DNA from: Bacteroides sp. | GTDB taxonomy: Bacteria > Bacteroidota > Bacteroidia > Bacteroidales > Marinifilaceae | DNA: 57,913 nucleotides | NCBI GenBank assembly: GCA_021771575.1 | Contig: JAETOX010000006.1 | Location: 1 to 57,913 of the forward strand | Direction of reading: 5' to 3' | Shown here: piece after piece, positions 26,290 through 34,464 of the stretch | Layout of the letters: every line of letters begins with the position of its first letter | Position numbering within the stretch: position 1 is the stretch's first letter | The notes under the pieces: generated by a model | What the model was told of the DNA's origin: nothing | Database searches by the model: none | The model's input: only the letters and a program-made list of their open reading frames with translations | Position numbers and translations under genes: made by a program

Positions 26290-27435
26290 TTACGACGGCT
26301 TTTGAGGTTCCGAAGATATATTCTGGGATACCCACATGCCAATGTCCTGTTTGCTAAGGGCCGCGGCCATGAGGTCCGGGAATTTGTCGGGGGTACAGGC
26401 GAAGACGGGAATACCGAGTTGGGCCAGAAATTCGGCATGTCCTTTGTCGTATGAAGGGGCGCCGTCGTCGTTGAGGGCCGGTAATACGATCAGCTGGACT
26501 CCGCTATTGACCAGTGACACGAATCTTTTATACATTTCACGGATGTTACCACCTTCGTATAAATCTGTAACCAAAACCAAGACAGTATCCTGAGGGCGGG
26601 TGATGATTTCCTGGCAATAGGTCAAAGCACGAGCAATATCGGTGCCGCCTCCCAATTGCACACCAAATAATAAATCTACCGGATCCTGCAACTCTTCGGT
26701 CAGATCAACGACAGCTGTATCGAAAACAACCATGCGGGTACGGACTGCCGGAAGGGAAGCCAGGACAGAACCGAAGATCCCGGAATAAATCACCGAGGTG
26801 CCCATGGAACCGCTTTGGTCGAGGCAGAGGATAATGTCCTTCAAGGCTTTTCGTTTCCTACCGAAACCAACGCGGATTTCTGGTATGATAGTTTTATAAT
26901 CCGGCTGGTAATTTTTCAGGTTTTTACTGATAGTTGTTTTCCAGTCTATCTCGTTATACCGGGGATTGCGGCGACGTGACGAACGGTTGAGGGCACCTGT
27001 GATGGCTTGCTGGGTTGGGGCAGAAAGCTTGCGCAATAGTTCGTCGACGACTTTGCGGACCACTTGCCGTGCCATTTCTTTATTTTTTTCGGGTATCACC
27101 CGGCTAAGCGACATCAGGGTGGCTACCAGATGAACGTCCGGCACGACCGTCTCCAGCATTTCTTTCTCAGTCAGAAGACTGGTGAGGTTGAGCCGTTTGA
27201 TGGCATCACGCTGGATGATTTGTACCACAGTTTGCGGGAAAAATTCCCGGATATCGCCAAGCCAGCGGCTGACTTTGGGAGCCGATGAACCCAAACTTCC
27301 GCTTCGGTCGCTGTTGTATAGGACTTCCAAGGCTTGATCGAGCCGTTGTTCTTCTGTATTTAGTGCTACATCCGTGCCGTCTGCTTCTTGACCTCCCAGG
27401 ATTAAACGCCATCTTTTCAGATATTCTTCTTCCAT
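26290..27435 (-). CDS. VWA domain protein of the MoxR-DUF5682 operon (YehP-like)
   Basis: The C-terminal half is a von Willebrand factor A domain with an intact metal-ion-dependent adhesion site: DQSGSMG near residue 206, the threonine in GGGTD, and the aspartate in VTDLYEGG. The N-terminal half is helical and includes an Arg-rich segment (NRSSRRRNPRYNEIDWK). VWA proteins paired with MoxR ATPases bind client proteins or help insert cofactors; the E. coli counterpart, as I recall, is YehP. It is cytoplasmic and the last gene of the five-gene operon, starting six bases after the DUF5682 gene. Client unknown. Confidence 0.9.
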   Translation of the reverse strand: MEEEYLKRWRLILGGQEADGTDVALNTEEQRLDQALEVLYNSDRSGSLGSSAPKVSRWLGDIREFFPQTVVQIIQRDAIKRLNLTSLLTEKEMLETVVPDVHLVATLMSLSRVIPEKNKEMARQVVRKVVDELLRKLSAPTQQAITGALNRSSRRRNPRYNEIDWKTTISKNLKNYQPDYKTIIPEIRVGFGRKRKALKDIILCLDQSGSMGTSVIYSGIFGSVLASLPAVRTRMVVFDTAVVDLTEELQDPVDLLFGVQLGGGTDIARALTYCQEIITRPQDTVLVLVTDLYEGGNIREMYKRFVSLVNSGVQLIVLPALNDDGAPSYDKGHAEFLAQLGIPVFACTPDKFPDLMAAALSKQDIGMWVSQNISSEPQKPS

Positions 27436-27441
27436 AGTCTT

Positions 27442-29658
27442 TTACTTCATTTCAATTCCTAATAATCGGTATATCAGTGGAATGACACGGGACGCCTCTT
27501 CCTCGTGGCAATCCGGGCTTAGCGGTGTGGCCGATAGTCTTCCGTTTTTTCCGCTGGCCTTGGCTTTCTCGCCCAATTTACGTCTCTCTGCGGGGCTGAA
27601 TTCGCTGAACGTCCGTTTCAGGATAGGTAATAATTCGATAAAAGTCTCTTTTTCCTGTACACAAATCCAATGGTTGATCAGCTCCCAGAGATGATCGTCG
27701 AGCAATAGCACTGTGCCGGAGGAGCGGAGGAAACCTTCGATCCAGTAGGCCATATCGGCTGGAGTATTGCCAGGAGAGGTATAAAAGCTAAGGATGTTCT
27801 GCATCTCTTCGGGAGAAATTTCGCCTTTATCGTTCGCCAGCCGGGTGGCATAACCACAGAGAAGCGGATGAACTTGGGGTGAAGTACGGATTTGCCGAAT
27901 AAAATCTTGCCACATATCGTTTAGCTCCGGAGTGTTCAAGGTGGAAACAGCATAATCCGTAGCGATTAGTTTTTCCAGAATATCAGCCGCTGCATCTTCA
28001 TCGATGTGGATACAGATCAGGATACCACCGGCCAGAATACGGGCAATCATCGCCCGGAGCATGTTACCCACTTGGGAAAAATCCAGGTTCCGGACATTGC
28101 CGTAGCGGACAATACTCACCAGATCAGGAATAGCTTCCATCATCTCCAGTATATCGGAAGAGGCTGCCGAAAGTCGGTCAAGCTGTAGGGTCATAGCCTC
28201 CACCAGCGAGGAAAGGTTGGCCGGGATTACCCGATTGAGCAAATGAGTCAGGTCGGGAATATGCCGCATGTCGGAAGTCTCCTTCAAAAGGTATTTTTGG
28301 GTAGCTTCTTCCAGGGTATTACCCCATAGGGCTTTTTCTATGATATCGAGAATCTGTTCGGGTTTGTGGTAAAGTGTCCATTTTTCTTTAAAGGTACCTT
28401 TGCCATCTGCCTGTCCTGGTAAACACCAGTCGATGCCCAGTAAATGCAATCGGTGGAAAAAGATACTTCTTTCCAGATCTCCTGGTTTACGGAGATCCAG
28501 AATCAGTTCTTTGATTTCGGCCGTGAATGGAACACGTAAACGTTTCTGTGTTTTTTGGATATCTGTCAGTAAAGACACCTGAGGTACGTCGGTAGGTACA
28601 TGTCCTAGGCGGTCGCTGATGACCAGTTCTTCGCGGATCAGCTGAAGCAGCATATTGTCACCGAATCCCATCACCGTGGTTATAGCTTCGTTGTATTCTG
28701 TCAGCGTAGGGGCCGGAAGATTCCGTAAAGCAGCTGCCGTCTGGGCCAAACGTACGGTTTCGATAACGTGGGCGACGGAGATATCCATATTTTTGGTTCG
28801 CAGGAGGGAAGCAACCTGGCTGATCCAGTAGGTGCCGTCGTCTTCAGGATGATGCCAAAGATAATGGTACCATCCCGGAGATTCAATACCTGCGCCGTAT
28901 CCACTACGGAGAGCCAGACGATCGTAAGTCCAGGGGATCCAGGTGCAGGTTATTTTTACTTTCGGTAGGCCTTTTAGGAGTTCGTTATCCTCTTTCACCG
29001 TAGGAAATGAAACAAGTGCCGGTACGTGCCAGGCTCCGCAGACTACGGCTATGCGTTCGAAATTTTCTTTTTGAGCCGTGCGAATCGTCCGGCGCATCCA
29101 GGCTTCACGGAGCAGGTCGCGGGGGCGGGTCCGGTCGGGAAGCTCTTCCCGCAAGGCAGTAACAGCTTCTTGGACGGCCTGGAAGATATCGGCATTATCC
29201 TGGCGTTGTTCTATAGTAGCTTCCCACCAGGCTTCACCGTCTGCATAACCGGTAGCTTTGGCCAGCCAGTCAAAAGGATCGCCTTCGGACTCCGGAATGG
29301 AGGCGATAGATTGCTCTGCCGGCTCTGTCTGCTGCTGGTCCAGTGCCAGGCTATGGGTCAGAGGCAGATCGAAAAATCGAAGTGGAATATTATACTGCAA
29401 AGCATAGCGAAGAGTTTGCCATTCCGGGGAGAAGTCGGCAAAAGGATAAAAAACGGCATGTTGAGGCTCCTCAGGCCGGTAGGCCAGCAGAGCGACAGGA
29501 GGTTCCATCTGTTCGCTGCAAATATGCGAAAGCAGAGGTTCTGCTTCTGCCGGTCCCTCCAGTAAAATCAGGTCCGGCTTCAATTCCTTGAGGTAATGCA
29601 GTACATTCCGGCATGAACCGGGACCATGATGTCTGATGCCTAAAAGATGAATGGCCAT
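27442..29658 (-). CDS. DUF5682 family protein (YehM-like)
   Basis: The 738-aa cytoplasmic protein starts with the family's hallmark GIRHHGPGSCRNVLHYL, followed by DLILLEGP with E34. Near residue 207 it has VVCGAWHVPALVSF. The set G-x-x-H (residues 7-10), E34 and a second G-x-x-H (GAWH) resembles the active-site pattern of the TIKI/TraB/EreA/ChaN superfamily of metal-dependent hydrolases, so an enzymatic role is possible; this is my inference. The rest is helical with a leucine-rich C-terminus. DUF5682 proteins are found with a MoxR ATPase, a VWA protein and a SWIM protein, as here. It starts 38 bases after the ATPase gene. Confidence 0.88.
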   Translation of the reverse strand: MAIHLLGIRHHGPGSCRNVLHYLKELKPDLILLEGPAEAEPLLSHICSEQMEPPVALLAYRPEEPQHAVFYPFADFSPEWQTLRYALQYNIPLRFFDLPLTHSLALDQQQTEPAEQSIASIPESEGDPFDWLAKATGYADGEAWWEATIEQRQDNADIFQAVQEAVTALREELPDRTRPRDLLREAWMRRTIRTAQKENFERIAVVCGAWHVPALVSFPTVKEDNELLKGLPKVKITCTWIPWTYDRLALRSGYGAGIESPGWYHYLWHHPEDDGTYWISQVASLLRTKNMDISVAHVIETVRLAQTAAALRNLPAPTLTEYNEAITTVMGFGDNMLLQLIREELVISDRLGHVPTDVPQVSLLTDIQKTQKRLRVPFTAEIKELILDLRKPGDLERSIFFHRLHLLGIDWCLPGQADGKGTFKEKWTLYHKPEQILDIIEKALWGNTLEEATQKYLLKETSDMRHIPDLTHLLNRVIPANLSSLVEAMTLQLDRLSAASSDILEMMEAIPDLVSIVRYGNVRNLDFSQVGNMLRAMIARILAGGILICIHIDEDAAADILEKLIATDYAVSTLNTPELNDMWQDFIRQIRTSPQVHPLLCGYATRLANDKGEISPEEMQNILSFYTSPGNTPADMAYWIEGFLRSSGTVLLLDDHLWELINHWICVQEKETFIELLPILKRTFSEFSPAERRKLGEKAKASGKNGRLSATPLSPDCHEEEASRVIPLIYRLLGIEMK

Positions 29659-29696
29659 ATTCGTGAACTTTAAATTTTAAAAGAGGAAAGGCGGTT

Positions 29697-30776
29697 TTAG
29701 ATCATATCCCGGGAAGCCCGGTAAATATCTTTCCAGCCGTCCCGGTTTTTGACAACGGTTTCCATATATTCCTGCCATACTACTTTGTCTTGTACAGGGT
29801 CTTTTACCACTGCTCCCAAAATGCCTGAAACGAGATCTTCGGCGTGAAGCTGGCCGTCGCCGAAATAGCCGGCCATTGCCAAGCCATTGTTTACAACCGA
29901 GATCGCTTCGGCAGTGCTGAGTGTCCCACTGGGCGTTTTCAGTTTGGTTTTGCCGTCGGCTGTAGCACCCTGACGAAGTTCCCGGAAGATAGTGACTACC
30001 CGGCGGATCTCTTCGAGAGCCGGTTTTTCTGCTGGCAACTGCATAACCTTTTCAAAACTTTCTACGCGACGGCGTACGATGTCTATTTCTTCATCTATCG
30101 TATCGGGAAGCGGAAGAATTACGGTGTTAAAGCGGCGCTTCAGCGCACTGGATAATTCATTTACCCCTTTATCGCGGTTATTGGCGGTGGCGATGATATT
30201 AAAACCGCGTATGGCCTGTACTTCTTTGTTCAACTCAGGAATAGGAAGGGTTTTTTCCGAGAGAATAGTGATCAGGGTATCCTGAACGTCCGAGCCGATA
30301 CGGGTGAGTTCTTCGATCCGGCCGATCTTCCCGTCTTGCATGGCTTTCATCACCGGTGTTTGCACTAAAGCTCCTTCGCTGGGGCCTTCTGCTAACAAAC
30401 GGGCATAATTCCACCCGTAACGGATGGCTTCTTCTCCAGTTCCTGCTGTGCCTTGGATAATCAAGGTGGAGTCTCCGGAGATCGCTGCCGCTATATGCTC
30501 GCTCACCCAGCTTTTGGCAGTTCCTGGCAGACCATATAGTAAAAGAGCACGGTCGGTGACTAAAGTAGCTACAGCGATTTCCATCAGCCGGCGATGACCG
30601 ATATATTTGGGAGACACCTCGAAGCCATTTTTTAATGTTCCGCCTATCAGATAAGTGACTACCGATTGAGGCGACATTTCCCAGTTTTCTGGTATGGGAT
30701 GAGTTTCATTTTTCTTCAGTTCATGCAGTTCTTCTGCGAATTGCTGTTCAGCGTGTTGTCTCAGTAAAGCACTCAT
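29697..30776 (-). CDS. MoxR-type AAA+ ATPase (YehL-like)
   Basis: An ATPase of the MoxR branch of AAA+ proteins, which act as chaperone-like remodellers together with VWA proteins. Walker A is GLPGTAKS near residues 82-89. The Walker B region reads GRIEELTRIGSDVQDTLITI, with Glu-Glu where Asp-Glu is usual. Sensor 1 is IIATANNRDKGVNELSSALK, followed by the arginine finger segment KRRFN. A lid domain with EEIRRVVTIFRELRQG completes the 359-aa protein. It begins seven bases after the DUF5691 gene. The E. coli homologue is, from memory, YehL. Confidence 0.93.
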   Translation of the reverse strand: MSALLRQHAEQQFAEELHELKKNETHPIPENWEMSPQSVVTYLIGGTLKNGFEVSPKYIGHRRLMEIAVATLVTDRALLLYGLPGTAKSWVSEHIAAAISGDSTLIIQGTAGTGEEAIRYGWNYARLLAEGPSEGALVQTPVMKAMQDGKIGRIEELTRIGSDVQDTLITILSEKTLPIPELNKEVQAIRGFNIIATANNRDKGVNELSSALKRRFNTVILPLPDTIDEEIDIVRRRVESFEKVMQLPAEKPALEEIRRVVTIFRELRQGATADGKTKLKTPSGTLSTAEAISVVNNGLAMAGYFGDGQLHAEDLVSGILGAVVKDPVQDKVVWQEYMETVVKNRDGWKDIYRASRDMI

Positions 30777-30783
30777 ATTATTT

Positions 30784-32265
30784 TTATTTGTGATGATCGT
30801 TGAATAAAATATCTATTTTTTCTTTTTGTGTCATATATTCCAGTATTTGCCGGCAAAATCCGGTACTTGCTTGTGCTGGCTCTTGTTGTAAATTGATATG
30901 ACCTTCCAATTCTTCTTTTATGTCGGGATGAAAACAAAGGGCCAGCTGTTCTGCTGTATCCCGCGTATAATAGGGGCTTTGTAGGATACGTTGGAGTACC
31001 CGTCCGGAAAATTTGATCCCCCAGGTTTCGTTCGTGCAGGGATGGAACCAGGAGGCCGGAAGATAAGTATGTTGCCGTGTAGGTTGAAAATCGATATCCT
31101 CCCGTTGCTCAGGTGTCAGCAAACCCATGAGCGAGATAATATTCTCTTCTTCTGCCTGTGTTAGTAGGGTATAATAAGCCCATTGCCGGTCCTGGAAAAG
31201 GGTGATGGGAAGCTGTACATGAAAAAAAGGAGCGAAAGGAGGTTTCCGGGTTAATTTTTCAGCTGCTTTTTCCGGAGTACAGTTGTAGAAGACTGTCCAA
31301 AAAGACAGAGGTACCCGTTCGGCTAGCTGGCGCAAGAGGAAAAGTTCATCTTTTTCCTTTTTATTACTGCTTACTTCTTCCAGGTCCAGTTGTTTCATTT
31401 CCGGAGTATAATCCAATTTATCGTACGACCAGCCGAATAAAGTATGATAATGAAGTTTGTCCCGGAGCAATTCACAATAAGTGGTAACCAGTTTGGAATC
31501 CGGCATGCTTCTCAGTAATTGTCGGGCTTTCTCCTTAACTCCGTTGCTGCGGTCAGTAGTAGCTATTTCTTCCAGGAAAGCTTCATCTCCTTTGTTCAGC
31601 CCGATGGCCAGGCATTGGATAAGGTCCTCCCGATGCTGTGCCGAATCGTTTTTCAGGTCGGTTTGCAAGAGGCGGAGCCCTTCTTCCGGGTTTGTCTCGC
31701 GCAGGTGGCTCAACCATTCTTTGCGTTCGGTATGTGATGCTGTACTCCAGTCGGTGGTTTCGGCACTGTTCCAGGTTGGTAACCCCATCTGGGGGAGTAA
31801 CCATCGTCCCCGTTGACCGGAAAGCCGGGCCAGTAAGGTTTGTTCTTCGTATTTGGTCGGATTGTTTTTTTCAAAAGCCCGGTTTAACAATTCCGGAAGA
31901 TAACGGGGAGGTATCAGTCGATTGCATCTGGCCGCTTGGCGATAAGCATATAAAAGCAGATAACGGCTGCGGTCGGTGTGTAACGACACCAATAATTCTC
32001 CGGCTTCCGCAGGAAAATAACTTTTTTCTTCTTCCGGAGCTTCCCCGATGGGTTCGAGATTTTGAGTTACGGGAGGCTCTATGCCGGCCTGTTGGTAAGC
32101 AAAGACCAGTGAGGCAAACCGATAGAAAGTTTCTTCGGTATTCCCCGCCTGCCCCTGAAGGAGAGGGAAAGCTTTGGCTAAAGCCTCCGGAAAACCGTCC
32201 GGAGTAAATTCCCGATTTGCTGTCCCCAGCAAAGCTGTGTTTATAATCGATTCATTAACGTTCAT
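30784..32265 (-). CDS. DUF5691 family protein
   Basis: The 493-aa protein matches my recollection of DUF5691: an opening SIINTALLGTANREF followed by a helical region, a segment resembling HEAT-type repeats (HLRETNPEEGLRLLQTDLKN, then RREDL-like and IATTDRSNGVKEKARQLL), and a C-terminal part with WAYYTLLTQAEEENI and QRILQSPYYTRDTAEQLALC. No catalytic motif or membrane helix is visible. It is probably an adaptor or scaffold in a complex with the SWIM protein, whose gene it overlaps by 11 bases, and the ATPase that follows. The function of the family is not known to me. Confidence 0.85.
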   Translation of the reverse strand: MNVNESIINTALLGTANREFTPDGFPEALAKAFPLLQGQAGNTEETFYRFASLVFAYQQAGIEPPVTQNLEPIGEAPEEEKSYFPAEAGELLVSLHTDRSRYLLLYAYRQAARCNRLIPPRYLPELLNRAFEKNNPTKYEEQTLLARLSGQRGRWLLPQMGLPTWNSAETTDWSTASHTERKEWLSHLRETNPEEGLRLLQTDLKNDSAQHREDLIQCLAIGLNKGDEAFLEEIATTDRSNGVKEKARQLLRSMPDSKLVTTYCELLRDKLHYHTLFGWSYDKLDYTPEMKQLDLEEVSSNKKEKDELFLLRQLAERVPLSFWTVFYNCTPEKAAEKLTRKPPFAPFFHVQLPITLFQDRQWAYYTLLTQAEEENIISLMGLLTPEQREDIDFQPTRQHTYLPASWFHPCTNETWGIKFSGRVLQRILQSPYYTRDTAEQLALCFHPDIKEELEGHINLQQEPAQASTGFCRQILEYMTQKEKIDILFNDHHK

Positions 32266-33583
32266 CTTTCCAGAAATAATAAGTGGATGAGTACCAGATG
32301 GAATGTAAGCGCCAGGTAGTGGCTCCGGCCAGAAGAAAAACAGCGAAAGCTTTCCCTCCGGTGATAGATAATAAGTCCGGACGTATGGACTCTTCTATAC
32401 ATATCGGCATAGCTCTGCCGGTTGAGTCCATTAAAAAGAACTGTTCTTCTTGCTGGGCCAAACGAACCCGTTCTATCAATAAAGGAATTTCCGTAGCAAA
32501 AGGATTGTCTTGAAGAATTTGTCGGTAACGCCCCGCGGCTTCCTGTAAATTTTTACAGAAAACTGGAAGAAAGGACATTTCCGATAAACGGCAGCTCTTG
32601 AACAAAACCCTTATTGGACGAACTCCCTGGTAAAAGCAAAGTTCTCCTTCGTAGATACTGCCGGGAACCAGAGTTTGTTCCGGCATAGCTCCCGGGGCAG
32701 TAAAACTCATGTACAAGGCGAAGCGTTCGGTTTGTTGTCCGTAAAGCCAATAGGCACAAGTGTTCAGGTCGTTCACTTTCCGGCTTCTTTTATGGAGGAC
32801 CAGCCAATAATCGGCAAAAGATTCTCTCGCCAATATTTCTTCTTTAGCTTGCGGATAACCAATGAGGGTACGGATTTCGTGTTGCCAGTCTGCCGGCTGT
32901 TGTTCCAGATGCTTATAAGCTTCCGAAAGGAGATAAATTTTGCTCAAGCGGTTGGTCAGTTCATATTTCCAGCTTTCATTAAGATAATTCATTTCCTGTA
33001 GGTTCTTTAACCGAAGAGCCAGACCGGGAGCCTGAGCATCGACCATGCGTCGGGCCATATCGTCGAAAAGCGAATAGGCCTGTTCGGGAATATGGAGAAA
33101 GCCATTACGTAACAAATCGGTCAGCCACATTTGTAAATCCTCGATTCCATGTAGCACTTTTTGATGGCGAGCGGCTTGTCGTTTGGCTTGTGCTGCCTCG
33201 TCTACGGGAGCTTCTTGTCGGGCTTTCTGTTCTTGTTTCTCTGCTTTTTCTTCCCGTTTAGCCAGCCAGGCATTTACCCATTCCGGTTCTTCTGCCTGTA
33301 CGAAAAAATCCGGATGGGCGGCATATAAAAGCAAAAGCCCCAAGCCATGTTTGCAGGGAAATTTCCGGCTGGGACAAGAACATTTGAAGGCTATATGATG
33401 AATATCGATAACGGTCTGGTAAGGGACTTTCCCGCTTCCTTGGCAATGGCCCCAGATCGCCCGTTCACTGAACTCCAATAACACCCATTTCGCTTTGGCG
33501 GCCAGCCCTTTCCCTGCTTTCACGGAGGCTGCATCGGGTGCCAGTTGTACGATTTGTTCTTCTGTCAGATTTACTAACGGCAT
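32255..33583 (-). CDS. SWIM zinc-finger protein (YehQ-like)
   Basis: This first gene of the operon encodes a 442-aa protein with a SWIM zinc finger at C68-x-C70-x6-C77-x-H79 (FKCSCPSRKFPCKHGLGL). SWIM fingers bind nucleic acid or protein partners. A charged coiled-coil follows (about residues 105-140, AKREEKAEKQEQKARQ), then a mainly helical region with a C-terminal beta-rich part. Just before the finger, WGHCQGSGKVPYQTVID is typical of the family. In E. coli the corresponding gene is, as I recall, yehQ. Start ATG 33583 leaves 134 bases to the divergent methyltransferase relic; I saw no exact promoter box there. Confidence 0.9.
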   Translation of the reverse strand: MPLVNLTEEQIVQLAPDAASVKAGKGLAAKAKWVLLEFSERAIWGHCQGSGKVPYQTVIDIHHIAFKCSCPSRKFPCKHGLGLLLLYAAHPDFFVQAEEPEWVNAWLAKREEKAEKQEQKARQEAPVDEAAQAKRQAARHQKVLHGIEDLQMWLTDLLRNGFLHIPEQAYSLFDDMARRMVDAQAPGLALRLKNLQEMNYLNESWKYELTNRLSKIYLLSEAYKHLEQQPADWQHEIRTLIGYPQAKEEILARESFADYWLVLHKRSRKVNDLNTCAYWLYGQQTERFALYMSFTAPGAMPEQTLVPGSIYEGELCFYQGVRPIRVLFKSCRLSEMSFLPVFCKNLQEAAGRYRQILQDNPFATEIPLLIERVRLAQQEEQFFLMDSTGRAMPICIEESIRPDLLSITGGKAFAVFLLAGATTWRLHSIWYSSTYYFWKDER

Positions 33584-33717
33584 AGTTACTGTTTGTTTTA
33601 TCCTATTTCAGGGTGTAAGTTTACTATTATTTTTTGACACGAGACATGCAGAAATCTTAAATGTGAGAATAAAAAAGATATCTTTACGAAAAAATAATTT
33701 CAACCAATATCGATGAG

Positions 33718-34035
33718 ATGAAAGAAAACAAATACGATGATCTCCGTTTTTTCGATCGGTATAGTCGAATGCCGCGTTCTGTAGAAGGCTTAAAAGGTGC
33801 TGGAGAATGGCATGTACTGCAAAAAATCAGTTCCCTGGCTTTTCATTATTTGGAATCTTTTGAAGATATAGCGGAAAAAGTCAGGCGGTGTCTGGTTCTG
33901 GGTGGAAATTTTGTGTTTTCTGTAGAACATCCCGTATTTACAGCCCCGGATCGGATGCTTTTCGGGACTATTCCAGGCATGAAAGATGAGTTGCGGAGGC
34001 CCATGATGCTGATTGTAGCTGCTGTTGCTAAATGA
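33718..34035 (+). pseudogene. SAM-dependent methyltransferase relic with two in-frame deletions
   Basis: The frame encodes three pieces typical of a class I methyltransferase of about 240 residues: the N-terminus MKENKYDDLRFFDRYSRM...SVEGLKGAGEWH, then the middle SSLAFHYLESFEDIAEKV with LGGNFVFSVEHPVFTAP, and finally the extreme C-terminus GMKDELRRPMMLIVAA. Between the first two pieces the whole SAM-binding part (motif I, normally DLGCGxG) is missing, and a second block is missing after VFTAP. All joins stay in frame, so a 105-aa protein could still be made, but it cannot bind SAM. I call it a pseudogene. It faces away from the SWIM operon. Confidence 0.75.
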
Positions 34036-34464
34036 GTAGTGCCGGTTCGGAGAGAGAAGATTGAGCCGGCAGAGTGAATGCGGGGGTGAATGGTGTTGTG
34101 TACGTGATCGAAAGGACCGTAAAAAATTGGTGTTTATTGAATGGGTAGCAAATCGGAAAGAAAAGGGTTCCGCATCCACTTCTGCCGTTCGTATAAATGA
34201 ATTGCGATAACTGTGCCAAAATTCAGAGGAAAAATTAGCGTATTGATTGCAAAAGAATTAGAATTTTTTCAAAAAAATCGAATTGAGGAATTTTTCCACA
34301 ATCATAACGAGGCAATCAGGGGAAGTGTGGAATTTTTCTACAATATTTTTTTTCTTTAGAATATTTAAAATTTTCCTGTTCGACACTTTAGTTGTGAGGG
34401 AAAAACTGTAATTTTACGCACCTTAAAAAATGAAAACGTTTTCAATAAACTTAATAGAATAACA
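34036..34464. other. Intergenic region upstream of gcvP
   Basis: No gene is supported. TTCCACA (34294-34300) and TGTGGAA (34326-34332) form a 7-bp inverted repeat within a duplicated GGAATTTTT context, about 80-110 bases before the likely start of gcvP transcription; it could be an operator. I looked for a glycine riboswitch and did not recognise one. Confidence 0.45.
34387..34416 (+). promoter_or_regulatory. Candidate gcvP promoter
   Basis: TTTA at 34387-34390, an 18-base spacer and TAATTTTA at 34409-34416 match the Bacteroidota promoter with one mismatch in each box. Transcription would start near 34423, leaving about 40 bases of leader. Confidence 0.4.

Noticed and set aside
34036-34464. 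Possible glycine riboswitch upstream of gcvP
   Set aside because: I did not see the paired aptamer core, and the likely transcript leader is only about 40 bases, too short for it.
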